NCBI RefSeq assembly: GCF_003171515.1 | Contig: NC_089390.1 | Location: forward strand, 5,084,001-5,148,000 | Origin: Pyrenophora tritici-repentis | Lineage: Eukaryota; Ascomycota; Dothideomycetes; Pleosporales; Pleosporaceae | DNA: 64,000 bases | Reading direction: 5' to 3' | Shown: positions 11,139 to 22,243 of the stretch, one piece after another | How positions within the stretch are numbered: position 1 is the first letter of the stretch | Layout: the number at the start of each line of letters is the position of its first letter | Made by a program: the position numbers and the translations under genes | The notes under the pieces: model-generated | Database searches by the model: none | What the model was told of the DNA's origin: nothing | Seen by the model: the letters and a program-made list of their open reading frames with translations, nothing else

Positions 11139-14100
11139 CTACGAGGCCGAAGCTTGTCCTTGTGGTACAGACGTAGCAGTACCATCCCGTGGTGTACCCT
11201 GTGCACGTCCGCCTCTTGCACCACCAGGCCGACCACCGCGTCCGATTCTACCCCGGCCGCCTCGACTTGCGTTCTCTTGTCCTGGTGCCCGGCCGCCACC
11301 ATCATGTTTGGATCCTGATTTTGGTCCGTCGTTTTTGGTAGATGTGGCAGATGAACCAGCACTTCCATCGGTCTTTCCCTTGCTACGATCAGCGTCTTCA
11401 ACACCATCTTTCTTCTCTTGGCACTTTGCTTTCCCACCCCTACCACTGCGACCCTTCTGACCTCTACCACGAGCAGCAGCTTTGGCAGCTCGGTCTAACA
11501 GTCTCTTCGTTTGCGCTTCTTCTTCGATTACCCGTCGGCTTTCCTGATCCCACCATTGCTGGAATTCCTGCTCTTGTTGGATTTCTTGCAGACTACGCTT
11601 GGCTGCAGCGTCGCGTATGGACGTCTTCTCCGCTTCTTGGAGTGATAGAATCTCCATCATACTGAGGTGCTGGCTGGGCGAGGTAGGTGAATGTTGTGGC
11701 AAGGGGATGTGGCGGACAGATCGAGGTGTTGGGATCGGATCAGTCGACACTGACATTCCCCGCTCCGAAGCGATGGGACGTGTCTTTGAAGGCGAAGAGG
11801 TTCCTGTTGCAACTTGACCCTTCGATGCACTACGTTTGTCCTTCTGCTTGGAAGATCCGCCCTTGTTCGCAACGGTTTGGCGCATAGTAAGATGGGGTGT
11901 GTTAGACGGCTGCGAAGGCTGCGGTGTTGGCGTAGGAGATGGCTGTGCTGTTGGAGACATAGCAGTGCTGTTGCTTGGCTTTCGATGAGCTGTTGCCTGC
12001 CATGGAGATACAGCTGGGGGAACTGGTTGCGGTTTCTCGATTGGCGTACCAAATTGCTGGGCTTGTTGAAGTCGCTTACGCTCCTTTTGGGACAACTTGG
12101 CGTGTGCAGCCTTTGCAATACGCTCGCTCTCCCCTCGTGATAGGCCGATGGTTAGATTTGATGGCGTTGCTGAAGAGTCTTGGGCCATGATGTCTTTGAG
12201 GTCAAGTTTAGGTGCCGCAAGGGGGGTACTGCCCCAAGGTTGACCGGGTGGCCTCTCCTCCTTGACAGATGATTGAGGAACAGGACTCCTAGACTTTAGT
12301 GATAAGTCCGCAACTCTACCAAAAGCGTGAGAAGGTTGATCAGGCTTTTGAACCGAGCCCCATGGTGCCTCGAGAGATCCCACTGGTGTCTCCACCAATC
12401 TTTCGTCTCCGCTTTGCTCTGTAAATTGAGGAGGTTTGATCTTCCTAGGTGCAGCATCATCGTCTTCATCTCCATCGGACATGTCAAACATGAGATCTGG
12501 AACTGAGCCTTTGCTCTTCAGCGCTGGAGTTAAAGCTGGACTCTTAGCATCTTTGGATGCTCGCCTTCGGTTGCGCTGGCGGAGAGGTGAAGCTGCAACT
12601 TCTTCTAAGCTCTGTGCTCGGAAAGACGTCGAAATACTGTCGCCATCGGCGTACTTGTTCGAAAGTACTATGGCATCAACTTTAGCGCGCTTGCCTCGCT
12701 CGATCCTCTCAGCAAGCTCTGGGTACCGATCGAAGAGAAGAGTCTCAGCTCGGCCACTCCTAGCAAAAGGGAGATAAGCGAGTTGATTCTCATGGGCAAC
12801 CTGATTGAGCTCCAGCAACAGATCTTCGTCTAGCTCGTCCAATGAACCATTCTGCATTACTGCCTCCAAGCTTAGGCAAACGTACTCCAGAGCCGCATCC
12901 TTGAACTCTGCGACAGAGCTTGGTGCCACTGCTGTTAGGAGAGAGCAAACATTTCGAGCGTTCACTGCGGTAAGGTCAGTATTTGCATCAGAGTAACCGA
13001 AACCATACATACCATAGCGTCCTATCAGCCTTTGGCAGATCTGCGTCAAACGATCCAGCATCAGTTCGTTAGCGACAGACATAATGTCCATGACATGGTC
13101 AAGCAGTTCATCAAGTGCCAGTAAATCGTTCAAATCCTCGCTTGTAACGTCCTCGAAGATCTCTTCCCCAGCATCAGTATAGATGTGACGAACGACGAGC
13201 TCGAAAAGACGCTTCTCCACGTGGCTGAGGTCAATACGAACGATTGGAGACTCCTCGGTCCGCCTTCCTTCGAGCCACTGACCAGCAGCACGGCCTCTGA
13301 ACATGCCTTCGAAGAAAGGACAGCGCTGACAGATGACATCAGAATGCAAAAGCATCTCGCCATCAGCAAGGTCAACAATGACATCCCCACTTTCAAAGAA
13401 AGAAGGATCCTTGATAGCGAGCTCCATGTCAATGTGCAAAGACTTGCGCGGTTTGACCATCTGGCGCACGGCAGGCTCGAGCTGTCGCAGTTCAAGACGA
13501 GAAGCGACCTTCATCAATTCTGTCCGTACTGAGCGGTATCTATGGGCCATAGTAGGGTAATGTCGAGTGACGTTCCAGAAGTCAACAACGGAGTCGGTAT
13601 AAGCGTAGAGAACCAAGTTGAATATGGTGAGGAAATCAAGTCCTTGGAAGAGGACCAAGAGTCGCCCGCCTTCTGCTTTGACCGTCAACAAATCAGAAAT
13701 GACATGTTCGGTACCTTTGACCCGATGATCGAGCAGAGCATCTCGCAATATACGGCTGCGTCCAGCCAAAACAAATTCGTGGACAGGGATGCGGACGTCA
13801 GAAAGTGTGGACCCGATTTCCATGTTGTAGGTGCGGTCCGGTGATGACGAAGAACGGTGCAGGATGCCTATTATTTCTGCTTCTAGGTCTTTAGATTTCA
13901 AGACGCGTTTGCGCAGGCCCTGTGCTTCCGTGGCTCGAGCCCAGAACCTGGGCTCAGGCTCCTCATCATCCGATGTCTCCTCGTATTCAGTCAATTCATG
14001 GAAAGAGAGCAACGGAGCCAGATCCTCCCAAAGGCCAGCCTCGTCCACGCCTATTTGTGTCCTAGTGACATTGCAGTCCTTTCGGATCGCAGCGTATGCT

Positions 14101-16130
14101 CCGAAGGCGGAAGCACGGACAGCAATAACTCGAGTGAGACCGGAAACACGCTGAAATTTGTAGTCTTTCGGCTTGTTACCAACGGCAGCAGTGACGTTGG
14201 CGTTCTTGATAGTTGCTCTTTTAGTACGCCTCCAAACACTACCGACTTCTGTGGTCAAAATGATAGATCCATCCTGGTCAACATCAACGTCTCTTGCTGC
14301 CATGTGACTTTTCTTGGAAGACCAAATGCGAAAAGGTGCAGAAAGAGCTCCACGTATTTGCTTTGGGTTGGTTGTCGATGTACTGGAGTCCTGCGGGCCC
14401 TCTGAGCGTCGACTGACGGCGACAGTGAAGACTTCACCTGAAGTGGATAGCGCACAGATGGTATCGCCACCGGATGTGATTTTGCTGATTTTGTTTGGGG
14501 CGGTATCATACTTTGTTGTCAACCAACTTTCCTTGAGGAAGTTGCTTGTGAAGCCGTCCAATGGAAAGCTTAATTTTGCATAGCCGTAGTTTGCGAAAAC
14601 CCAGACTTCGCGATTTTCCAAGAGACACACTGTGGCACCATCAATGGCGGAGACTGAGTGAATGGAGCTCGAGAAGAGGGCGGCAGCAATCTTGCGAGGC
14701 ACGACTTGCATCTCCAGTGATCGAGCATCTGAATCGACGATGCCGAGTTGGCCTTCGTTTTTGCCAAAAGTATACAAAGAGGTTGCGGTGTGCACGACAG
14801 AATGTATTCGCGACGCAGCAATACCGGTGACGATATCACGCTTTAGCGGTCCAAAGATCTGTCGAGGAATCGTAGAGATGGGATCGTCATCCTTCATAGT
14901 GGGCTTTGGAAGTGTGTAGCCTAGCTGTCCGTACGCATTGTTACCCCAAGAGAAGATCTCTCCTTCCTCAGTGATGGCCAGAGTGTGATTCTGGCCCAAG
15001 GCGACTCCAGCAACCTTCTTCTGTCCTAGTCCACCGCTTTCTATGCAAGTGAACTGGTATCGTGTTGTCTCGTTACCCGTACCCAAGCGCCCACCGGGGC
15101 CATGGCCACACATGTATAGATTGGAAATGGGATCGGTGGTCAGGATGGCGGTGTGCAGCTTCGACATTCGAACGTCTTGGATAACGATTGGAGTGTTACG
15201 GATGTGCGTTGGGAGGTCTACTGTACTGCGCGCTTGTTGAGGACCAACATCCTGTATCGGCATACCTATAGCTGCCAGGTATTGATTATGTTGGTCGCGA
15301 TGTTCTTTATAAAAGCGCTGAAGTAGATGATCTGGTCTGCGCAGAGTAATGCGTTCGGGAAACTGGCGATCGTCTTCGTCTCCAAAGCCGAGCGTAACAT
15401 TCTTATTACTGCCAAAAGTGTATACCTCGTCACCCTCGAGAAGCACAGGCGGTGCAATTAGCCTCTTGCGCGTCTCGTCGTCGACATCGCCACTGTCTCC
15501 ATGAGCCATCTCATCGTCTGAGTCCGAGTCTATGACAGGCGCCTCTTCCGGTCTCAGAGTTCGATCCTTGATGGTCATTGAGAATAAATCCAGGGGACCA
15601 TAGCCTTCCTTGTCCTTGATCTTGACAAGCCCACGCGCATGCTGGTTGAATCCGCTAGCCCCTTGACCCAAAATATCCTGAGCATCGCGGTTTAGGATAA
15701 GACGTGCGATTGCGATGTTGCCAAAGTAGAAGGCCCGATGGAGCGCAGTCCAGCCGTTCTCCGCATCTTGAATATACACATCAGTCCATGGGTGGTCTAA
15801 AAGTGCTTGGGCAAAGTCGACAGCGCTGTCAGCTGTTGATGAGGCGGCATGATGTAATATTGTCATGCCCGCTGCGTCTCGACTGTTGATGTCAAACCTG
15901 GTCAGATTCGCAGCTGCACCCATTCCCATCTTGCGACTCTTGATACTCGTTATCGGCGAAGCATTGTAGCTGCCCGGACTACCGTTCACGGCGCCACCGG
16001 ACACACCTCCCTGCCAGCCAGCGAAGCCTTTCTGTGCGGGCGCCCGGTGCGATTGCGTGGGGGTTGCGAGTACATGCCGAAAGTTGTCGACATCATCTTC
16101 GAGGTAGTATTTCCACAGATAGCCGCTCAT
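11139..16130 (-). CDS. IBtk-like protein: ankyrin repeats, RCC1 repeats and two BTB domains
   Basis: This is a 1,663-residue protein in one uninterrupted exon, laid out like the inhibitor of Bruton's tyrosine kinase family, which in animals acts as a Cul3 substrate adaptor. The start is the ATG at 16130 (MSGYLWKYYLEDD), because upstream in-frame codons are non-ATG. Ankyrin repeats occupy roughly residues 75-190 (DAAGMTILHHAAS, NGWTALHRAFYFGN). RCC1-type blades follow to about 620 (VYTFGSNKNVTLGFGDEDD, EIFSWGNNAYGQLGY, LYTFGKNEGQLGI). The first BTB-like segment is near 780-920, and a second, clearer BTB near 950-1080 (GDVIVDLADGEMLLHSDVIC). The tail is low complexity: Ser/Pro/Gln-rich, then a Glu/Gln coiled segment, then RG/RGG-rich clusters (KGRSGRGGKAK, GRGGRPGGARGGRAQG) suggesting RNA binding or arginine methylation. 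The fungal role is unknown; the architecture assignment is confident. Confidence 0.88.
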   Translation of the reverse strand: MSGYLWKYYLEDDVDNFRHVLATPTQSHRAPAQKGFAGWQGGVSGGAVNGSPGSYNASPITSIKSRKMGMGAAANLTRFDINSRDAAGMTILHHAASSTADSAVDFAQALLDHPWTDVYIQDAENGWTALHRAFYFGNIAIARLILNRDAQDILGQGASGFNQHARGLVKIKDKEGYGPLDLFSMTIKDRTLRPEEAPVIDSDSDDEMAHGDSGDVDDETRKRLIAPPVLLEGDEVYTFGSNKNVTLGFGDEDDRQFPERITLRRPDHLLQRFYKEHRDQHNQYLAAIGMPIQDVGPQQARSTVDLPTHIRNTPIVIQDVRMSKLHTAILTTDPISNLYMCGHGPGGRLGTGNETTRYQFTCIESGGLGQKKVAGVALGQNHTLAITEEGEIFSWGNNAYGQLGYTLPKPTMKDDDPISTIPRQIFGPLKRDIVTGIAASRIHSVVHTATSLYTFGKNEGQLGIVDSDARSLEMQVVPRKIAAALFSSSIHSVSAIDGATVCLLENREVWVFANYGYAKLSFPLDGFTSNFLKESWLTTKYDTAPNKISKITSGGDTICALSTSGEVFTVAVSRRSEGPQDSSTSTTNPKQIRGALSAPFRIWSSKKSHMAARDVDVDQDGSIILTTEVGSVWRRTKRATIKNANVTAAVGNKPKDYKFQRVSGLTRVIAVRASAFGAYAAIRKDCNVTRTQIGVDEAGLWEDLAPLLSFHELTEYEETSDDEEPEPRFWARATEAQGLRKRVLKSKDLEAEIIGILHRSSSSPDRTYNMEIGSTLSDVRIPVHEFVLAGRSRILRDALLDHRVKGTEHVISDLLTVKAEGGRLLVLFQGLDFLTIFNLVLYAYTDSVVDFWNVTRHYPTMAHRYRSVRTELMKVASRLELRQLEPAVRQMVKPRKSLHIDMELAIKDPSFFESGDVIVDLADGEMLLHSDVICQRCPFFEGMFRGRAAGQWLEGRRTEESPIVRIDLSHVEKRLFELVVRHIYTDAGEEIFEDVTSEDLNDLLALDELLDHVMDIMSVANELMLDRLTQICQRLIGRYGMYGFGYSDANTDLTAVNARNVCSLLTAVAPSSVAEFKDAALEYVCLSLEAVMQNGSLDELDEDLLLELNQVAHENQLAYLPFARSGRAETLLFDRYPELAERIERGKRAKVDAIVLSNKYADGDSISTSFRAQSLEEVAASPLRQRNRRRASKDAKSPALTPALKSKGSVPDLMFDMSDGDEDDDAAPRKIKPPQFTEQSGDERLVETPVGSLEAPWGSVQKPDQPSHAFGRVADLSLKSRSPVPQSSVKEERPPGQPWGSTPLAAPKLDLKDIMAQDSSATPSNLTIGLSRGESERIAKAAHAKLSQKERKRLQQAQQFGTPIEKPQPVPPAVSPWQATAHRKPSNSTAMSPTAQPSPTPTPQPSQPSNTPHLTMRQTVANKGGSSKQKDKRSASKGQVATGTSSPSKTRPIASERGMSVSTDPIPTPRSVRHIPLPQHSPTSPSQHLSMMEILSLQEAEKTSIRDAAAKRSLQEIQQEQEFQQWWDQESRRVIEEEAQTKRLLDRAAKAAARGRGQKGRSGRGGKAKCQEKKDGVEDADRSKGKTDGSAGSSATSTKNDGPKSGSKHDGGGRAPGQENASRGGRGRIGRGGRPGGARGGRAQGTPRDGTATSVPQGQASAS

Positions 16131-18591
16131 GTGCCGTGTAGAGGGGGAATAATCCGAAGCTTTTACTAGTAGCACCTGGCCTCAACCTCAACGGGTCAAA
16201 GCGTGTTTAAAGGTGCTTGCTGTAAAGCTGAGGATGACTCCGAGGGGGGGATACCGAACGCGGGTCGGCGGTTTGTACGACAGATATGCGTGCTGGTAGG
16301 TATCAGGGGCGGATTACGTGGGAGTGGTGTATACGTGGAAGGAGCGCGGGGAAGATGTGGGAAGGTGGCGACCTGTCAGACGGCGATTGTTCGTGTCTAG
16401 GGGGAGTCGGCAATGTGCACGAGGTGGCGATGGATAAGGAAGAGGTATGCGACAAACTTCTGGGGCGCTATGGGGGTTTGCAGGGTGGAAGGCGTGGGTG
16501 GCGGGGTGGGAATTGGTTGTGGGCGTGGTACTAGGTAACGGGCGTGTCTATGACGAAACTACCGAGGCGATAGGGAGCTGGTCGCTGAGTCAATGTATCG
16601 CGGGAGTTAGGATGAGTCAGAGTTGGCCTGAGTACTTGAAAGATTACGACAGGCGCGACTGAAGGGTTAGTTATATGTGGTAGTCGCGACGATACTCCGG
16701 AGATGCCTGCGGGCGCGTTGTGGCATATCCCATAGCAAGGCCACGGCGTTTCCGCCAATCGCATCCACCCTCGCCGTCACAAGCCGTACTCGGAGGTTGA
16801 GAATGCTTCCAACATCAGCCATGCAGAGAGACTACCGTTGGATGGCAATGAGACATCTCATCTTCACTGTCATGAGCGGGTCCGACATGGCGTACTGGCG
16901 TGGACGTGGGGAAGGGTGTGGGGAGTATGCCCAGGAAGCAGTGCAGCAGCCAGGTGTTTGCGCGCCATGGCGACGGACGTGTCTAGCTATATACAAAACC
17001 GTAGCTTCCCACATTGACTGGCGGTGACGGTGAACATGTTTGCTAAGGCTTCGGCCCTTCAGGGCAACAGCTAAAAGCAAGGCCAACCTTCCGTCACCGG
17101 TGGACATGAACTGCTGCAGGGCCCTGTACAAGGCCTGGACTAGCCACGACCTGATTAGCTATTTGCGTTTGTCTCTACCTGGGTCTAGAAAGAGTAGAGA
17201 CGACAGGGCTTCGTTCCATGCGTAGCGCGACCAAAACATACGTGGAGATGCAAAGGGGTGGAAGTGCCAAGGCCGTCGGTATCGATAAAGCATGCACTGG
17301 GATATTCAAGTACCACTATCTTGACGGCTGCAGAAGAGGCCATGCACCAGCAGAGCACTAATACATGGCGGGAGAAATCTAATGTGCCGGCCCAAGCTTG
17401 TTTTAGCAATGTGACTTGTCAGGTCCTGTCTGGCCATGTCAGTTCGTCTCGTCATGTCGTACCACGACGCTGTCTGTCGCAGCGCTTCGCTGGCCGGCAC
17501 AACAGCACAACAGCGCGACAGCGGGGTCTCACCGGCAACGGCTGTAGCACAGACGATAAAGCACATCTTGTATGACCGGTCAGCTCGCCATGAGGCTGTA
17601 GACGGTAGCAGCTGGCAAAGGTGAGGCGTCGAACGGTGGTGCATAGCCGGGAAGTCGGGCCCCTGCGGAGATTGATGAATGGTGGTTCGCGGGAGCACGA
17701 CAGCGGCGGGAGTAGTGAGGCACATCCCCAGGCGACGAGTTCGTCACATCGCGATGGCAATGCGCCATAGTGTGCAAAGGTGTGCGAATGCGTGATTCGC
17801 GTTAGCGGCTTGCTAAATTCGTCATGGACCATGTGCAGGGCGCGGAAGCTTCCATCCCCCAAGCCCCAAGTCTGCAAGTCTGCATGAGTCGACCAGGACA
17901 CGCACAGGCACGTCCACCGTCCATCCAGCTTCCCCAGACTGTGGCCAAGTAAGATTGATTCCCACACACCCGCACCCGCACGAGATTACGACTCTCGCTA
18001 GCTTCCTGCAGCTTCCGATAGCTTTATCGTGCTCGCCGGCCTACTGCGAACTCACTTACGTCGTTTATCTCGTGCCATGCCCTTGTCTGGAGCTTAGCTA
18101 TCTCGCTCGTCATTCGAACATCGCCGCGTGACTGAGTCCGAGTGCATGCGTCCCAACACTCTCTGACTGTTCCAACGCCATCCGCCTGCCCTTCACCTTT
18201 CCAGGCCAAACTACCTGTCCAGCTAGAGTAAAGCCCGTCCTGTCCACTGTTAGCTCTGGGGTACTCAGCCCAAGGCGGCCACACCAGGCAATCACACACA
18301 CCTCACGCCCACATCAACCTCGCCTTACAACCCTGTATACACCCTGCAACATCATGGCTGCTGCCTGAGCCCACCAAACGTGCCTAAGCATTCCCCCGCG
18401 TGGACTTGTCTTCTGAGAGACGTATCTGACGACCAAATACCCGAAACCTGACTCTGGCTGCACTCGTGATGGCTACGCGCATTCACCCTCGCCTGTTTCC
18501 GCCGCAACGATAACCGTCCCACTTTCACTGCCCGAGTCCCGCCTTGCTTGTCGCCTGCTCTGCGCACCTGTACCTGCAGGAGGCCGCCGCC
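16131..18591. other. 2.4-kb gene-free stretch between divergent IBtk-like and ATG13 genes
   Basis: This is the longest apparent non-coding interval in the window. Open frames of 60-170 codons occur on both strands, but none shows a recognisable domain, and they overlap one another in several frames as expected by chance. It presumably holds two promoters and a long ATG13 leader; the last ~300 nt before the ATG13 start are pyrimidine-rich. A lncRNA or a small intron-rich gene cannot be excluded. Confidence 0.5.
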
Positions 18592-21479
18592 ATGCATCCA
18601 TACTCGCGCCCCTCGCCGCGCACAGCCTCGCCCGCCAGCAATCTTCAGACGAATCCCACTCGCACAAACAACCAGCGGCATAGCAGCCAGGACATGACTG
18701 CTTACTCGACCACACCTCCATACAGCGACCGAGGTGCTGAGGAATCTGAAGGCGAGATGATGTCGCGAGGAGGAGATCAGACCTCTGGCTCGGACCAGAA
18801 GCACTACCACAAAGTCAACCAAGTCATACAGGTACGTACCCGGTGTCGTAGACCAGAGCCGCATCCATGCTGACATCTTTAGAACTTCTTCACCAAATCA
18901 GCCCTCGCTGTCGTTTCGTCGCGAGTAACGCTGCCGCCAGCATTTGGCAGAGACGGCCAGCCGAAGCAGAACAAATGGGTATGTACAGTCTCGTCAACTA
19001 CTAGCCGCCACACACACACACACACACACATGCTCACATTATCTAGTTCAACGTCGTCCTCCCCGACAGCGATGCCCTCCAACGCCAACTCACCGACTGG
19101 AAGATTATGGATGCCATGTCTGGCCAGCATCCGTCCCTGTGCATCGAAATCTACCTAGACGTACAAGGCTTGGGCAACAACCAGTCACTTGCCATACGGG
19201 ATGATGATGGAAAGAGATGGGATGTTGCTGCAGCGCTCAACGCAGCAGAAGCCGCCTCGCGGTCCTCGGGCCGCTCGAGCAAAACCACACAAGTCGTGCT
19301 GGAGCGCTGGAGAGTACATGTCGGAGACAAGAACTTAGTGCAACCATCGGAGCTCAACGACCCGCTTCCCAATGTGTACAAGAAGGCTGTGGTCACCTTC
19401 CGCTCCCTCTTCGCATACCTACGCTTTATGCCTGCTTTCAAATATAACAAGGTTCTTGCCAAACAACCCGCGAATGCACCTTCGCTCAAGCTGAACTACC
19501 GCATCATCAACGGCGATTTCAAGAGTCCCCATGTCGACACCCTAGGCCTGGCTCTCTACCCCAGTCAAGAAATGGAAGACATCACCGAGATCCACACCAT
19601 CGAGCCTACAAACTCGCCTGTGGGCCCTCTTTGTGTGACAGTTGAGTACCGCACTAACTGCGAATTCACTGTAGAGAACTCCGAGTCACTCCTAAGTTCT
19701 CAGTTCATGGGCTTGGACGACACCTACTTTGAACAAAAGGTCCGCCCGATACCTGGTTCGCTTCCCGTCGACAGGCTGAACGCGCAAGAGAGCCCAGATG
19801 TCGGCCAGGCATATGGCAGTCTTTCCACCTTCCATCAAGTTGGCCCGCCGACAGGAACGAGTCCGATTTCAGCTCTCCGGGCAGCACGAGACATGCCTTC
19901 GTCCTCACCGATGGACTCACCCCCACAGAAGCTCCCGCCTAATCATCGCATCGCCACAGGGTCAAAGTCATCCTTGCGGTCTACAGAAACACTACTGCAT
20001 CAACGCCGAACTTCAGTCTCGTTCCAGCCATTCAAAGCTGGATCACTTTCATCCTCGCCTGCGCCTGGAAGCGGGATGCCTGGTTCTCCGAGCAGCTCAT
20101 TAGGAAGGCCAGGTAGCTCACTGGGCCGGACCTCAACCCCTAGCGCACTTAATCAACCTCGAAACCGTACTTCACTTACCGCCCTTCCTCAAACTGCCCT
20201 ACGTGCTCCTTCCCTACCAAACGAGGGCATAGTTACCTCTTCTGCATCAAGCTCGCCAAAACCTGCACCGATTAGCCGCTACAGTAGTAGCTTTGGTCAC
20301 AGGAGGGCCAAGTTCTCTTCCGGAGGTGGCAGCAAAACAGAGGATGACAATCTCAGCAGTGGAAAAGCAAGCTTGTCATCATCATTGCAGCGCGGTTCTG
20401 ACACCATGAACGAGGGAACTGGCGGCAGTTCAGGCGAGGTCAGGACGGATGATGAAAACATCTCCGACTTTTTGAAGCTTCTTGAATCCAAAAAGGACTT
20501 GAAGAGTTTTAGTCGGAGCGACAATGCCGCCAAGACAGCTACCATGCACAAGACAACGGCTCAGTTGTCCAAGTACCAGCGTATGAGGGAGTCTCACACC
20601 GGGCTTGCCGAATCTGTCTCATCCTCAACCATGCTCCATCGTTCATCGTCTACTTCAAGTCGTCGCTTGTCCAGCGTTCCCGCTATGATTGCCGGAACCT
20701 CTGTATCGACAGCCTCTTCACCTGGCAAACCAATTTCCCCACATACTCCTCATACTCCAGCAATCCCGTCTCGACTGAGCGCCAACAGCATCATTGAATA
20801 TGATGCGCCAATAAGGAGCCGAAGCCGACCTGATGGAAGGATACGTGAGCATGGTCCAATCAACGTTGAAGAACAGAGCGAGAGTGAAGATCAAAATGCG
20901 AATGCCATCGCCATTCCCACGTCGCCACGACCATGGCATTATACTCGTCGATCTAGCTCTGTCGCTCAGCAAAACCGCACCCTACCAGATGACGAGCCAG
21001 ACTTATTTGGCGTCCGATCCGCCAGTCTTCCATCAGAGGAAGTTGACCGAACCAACGAGCTGCAACGTCTAGCTAGTGCGGGCCTTACTTCAAGCGGACT
21101 GTTCGCTCAAACGGAACTGGTAGCTAGCGACAACCGCGACAACCAAAATCCCGATAATGACTCCCACGATGATCTTCCCCGACCTTCATCTACGTCGAAC
21201 CTTCACGTAAAGCGAGGCGCGCCAGCCGGCCCTCGTGGTCGGGGAGGTTTCTTCTCTCACAGCTCTTCTACCAGTCTAAGCACGGGTGGCACCAGCTCAA
21301 CCGAACGTCAAAGCCGATACAACTTCAGTAGTCGAGCCGTAACCAACCTCGACGACGACGAACCTCTACTTTTCCAGATGAGCGAGATTGGTGCAGGTGG
21401 ATCCCGTCGCAGTCTCGAGGAAGCAAGAGGTGGATCCAGCACCGGAAGTGGTGGAAAACGAGCGTCCTACTTCCGCTAA
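18592..21479 (+). CDS. ATG13: Autophagy protein Atg13
   Basis: Atg13 is the regulatory subunit of the Atg1 kinase complex that starts autophagosome formation; TORC1 phosphorylation controls it. Exons are 18592-18831, 18883-18978 and 19047-21479 (introns 51 and 68 nt), giving about 922 residues. The start MHPYSRPSPRTASPASN is the usual N-terminus of filamentous-fungal Atg13. The HORMA domain spans about residues 75-300 (KVNQVIQ|NFFTKSALAVVSSR, SLCIEIYLDVQGLG, RSLFAYLRFMPAFK). The remainder is Ser/Pro-rich and disordered, as in the family. Within it EENISDFLKLL-like sequence (DDENISDFLKLLESKKDLKS, near residue 570) fits the Atg17/Atg1-binding region, and DDDEPLLFQMSEI near the C-terminus fits the Atg1-binding MIM motif. 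Intron 2 carries a (CA)11 tract. The donors GTACGT and GTATGT are strong. Confident. Confidence 0.95.
19009..19030 (+). repeat. (CA)11 microsatellite in ATG13 intron 2
   Basis: A perfect CA dinucleotide tract occupies the middle of a 68-nt intron, ahead of its branch/acceptor region. Copy-number change would alter intron length directly. Confidence 0.9.
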
Positions 21480-22243
21480 ACTCCGTCTCCATTGAGGGCA
21501 TCGAACTTTTGTGTTCTCCATCTTTCTTGCTCCATATTTGCTTTCTTTCTCTTCGTTACCGCCGTTTCTTGGCCACGGAGTCATGAACACTTTCTACCTT
21601 TTACCTTTTCTTCTCTTTTTCCCAAAGCGTCTGCATACTTCGCTACCTTGTGTTAATTTCACGTTTATCAGATTGCAGTAGTTCAACCGCGGCGGAAGGT
21701 TTTCTTGCGTGGAGCTTTGATGGATTAGGGGCGTGGGCATGGGCGTTTTTTAGTTTCAGGAATGATTTTTTTTTCATTTTTGCACATGAAGGGGTGTCTC
21801 ATCATCTCTCTCTCTCTCACCCATGGGGAGGACATCTAGCTACGGCTGCTCTTGTTTGCGTTTTAGATGATTTATTACATAGTTTGAGGGCTTGAGGGTC
21901 TGGGAATTTGGGAATCTTGGGTGTTTTAGGGCTATGGGTTACTAGGACGGCTGTTACATGGTGTGCAGTTAGTCGGCTGGTATGAATGAATGTGTTTACT
22001 CCGCTCAGTTGAATATAAAAGTATGAAATCATTGGTTTGGGTTGATAAGGATGTGTCTCGCGTAGTTTATTGGGCTGAGGGTGTCTTCGTTTTTATTCAT
22101 CCATTGAGAGGCGCACTAGGTGGCCAAGTAGTCATTTATATAAAGTAGCAATGTTGTGCCATAACGTTACACTGACCATCTCTCTGCATTAACTTCATGA
22201 ACCTCAACTACAAATACACTCTCCACACCACCACCATCCTACC
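21480..22243. other. Convergent 3' region of ATG13 and COQ5
   Basis: About 760 bp of T-rich UTR and terminator sequence with a (TC)7 tract at 21805-21818. No gene or structured RNA is visible. Confidence 0.6.
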
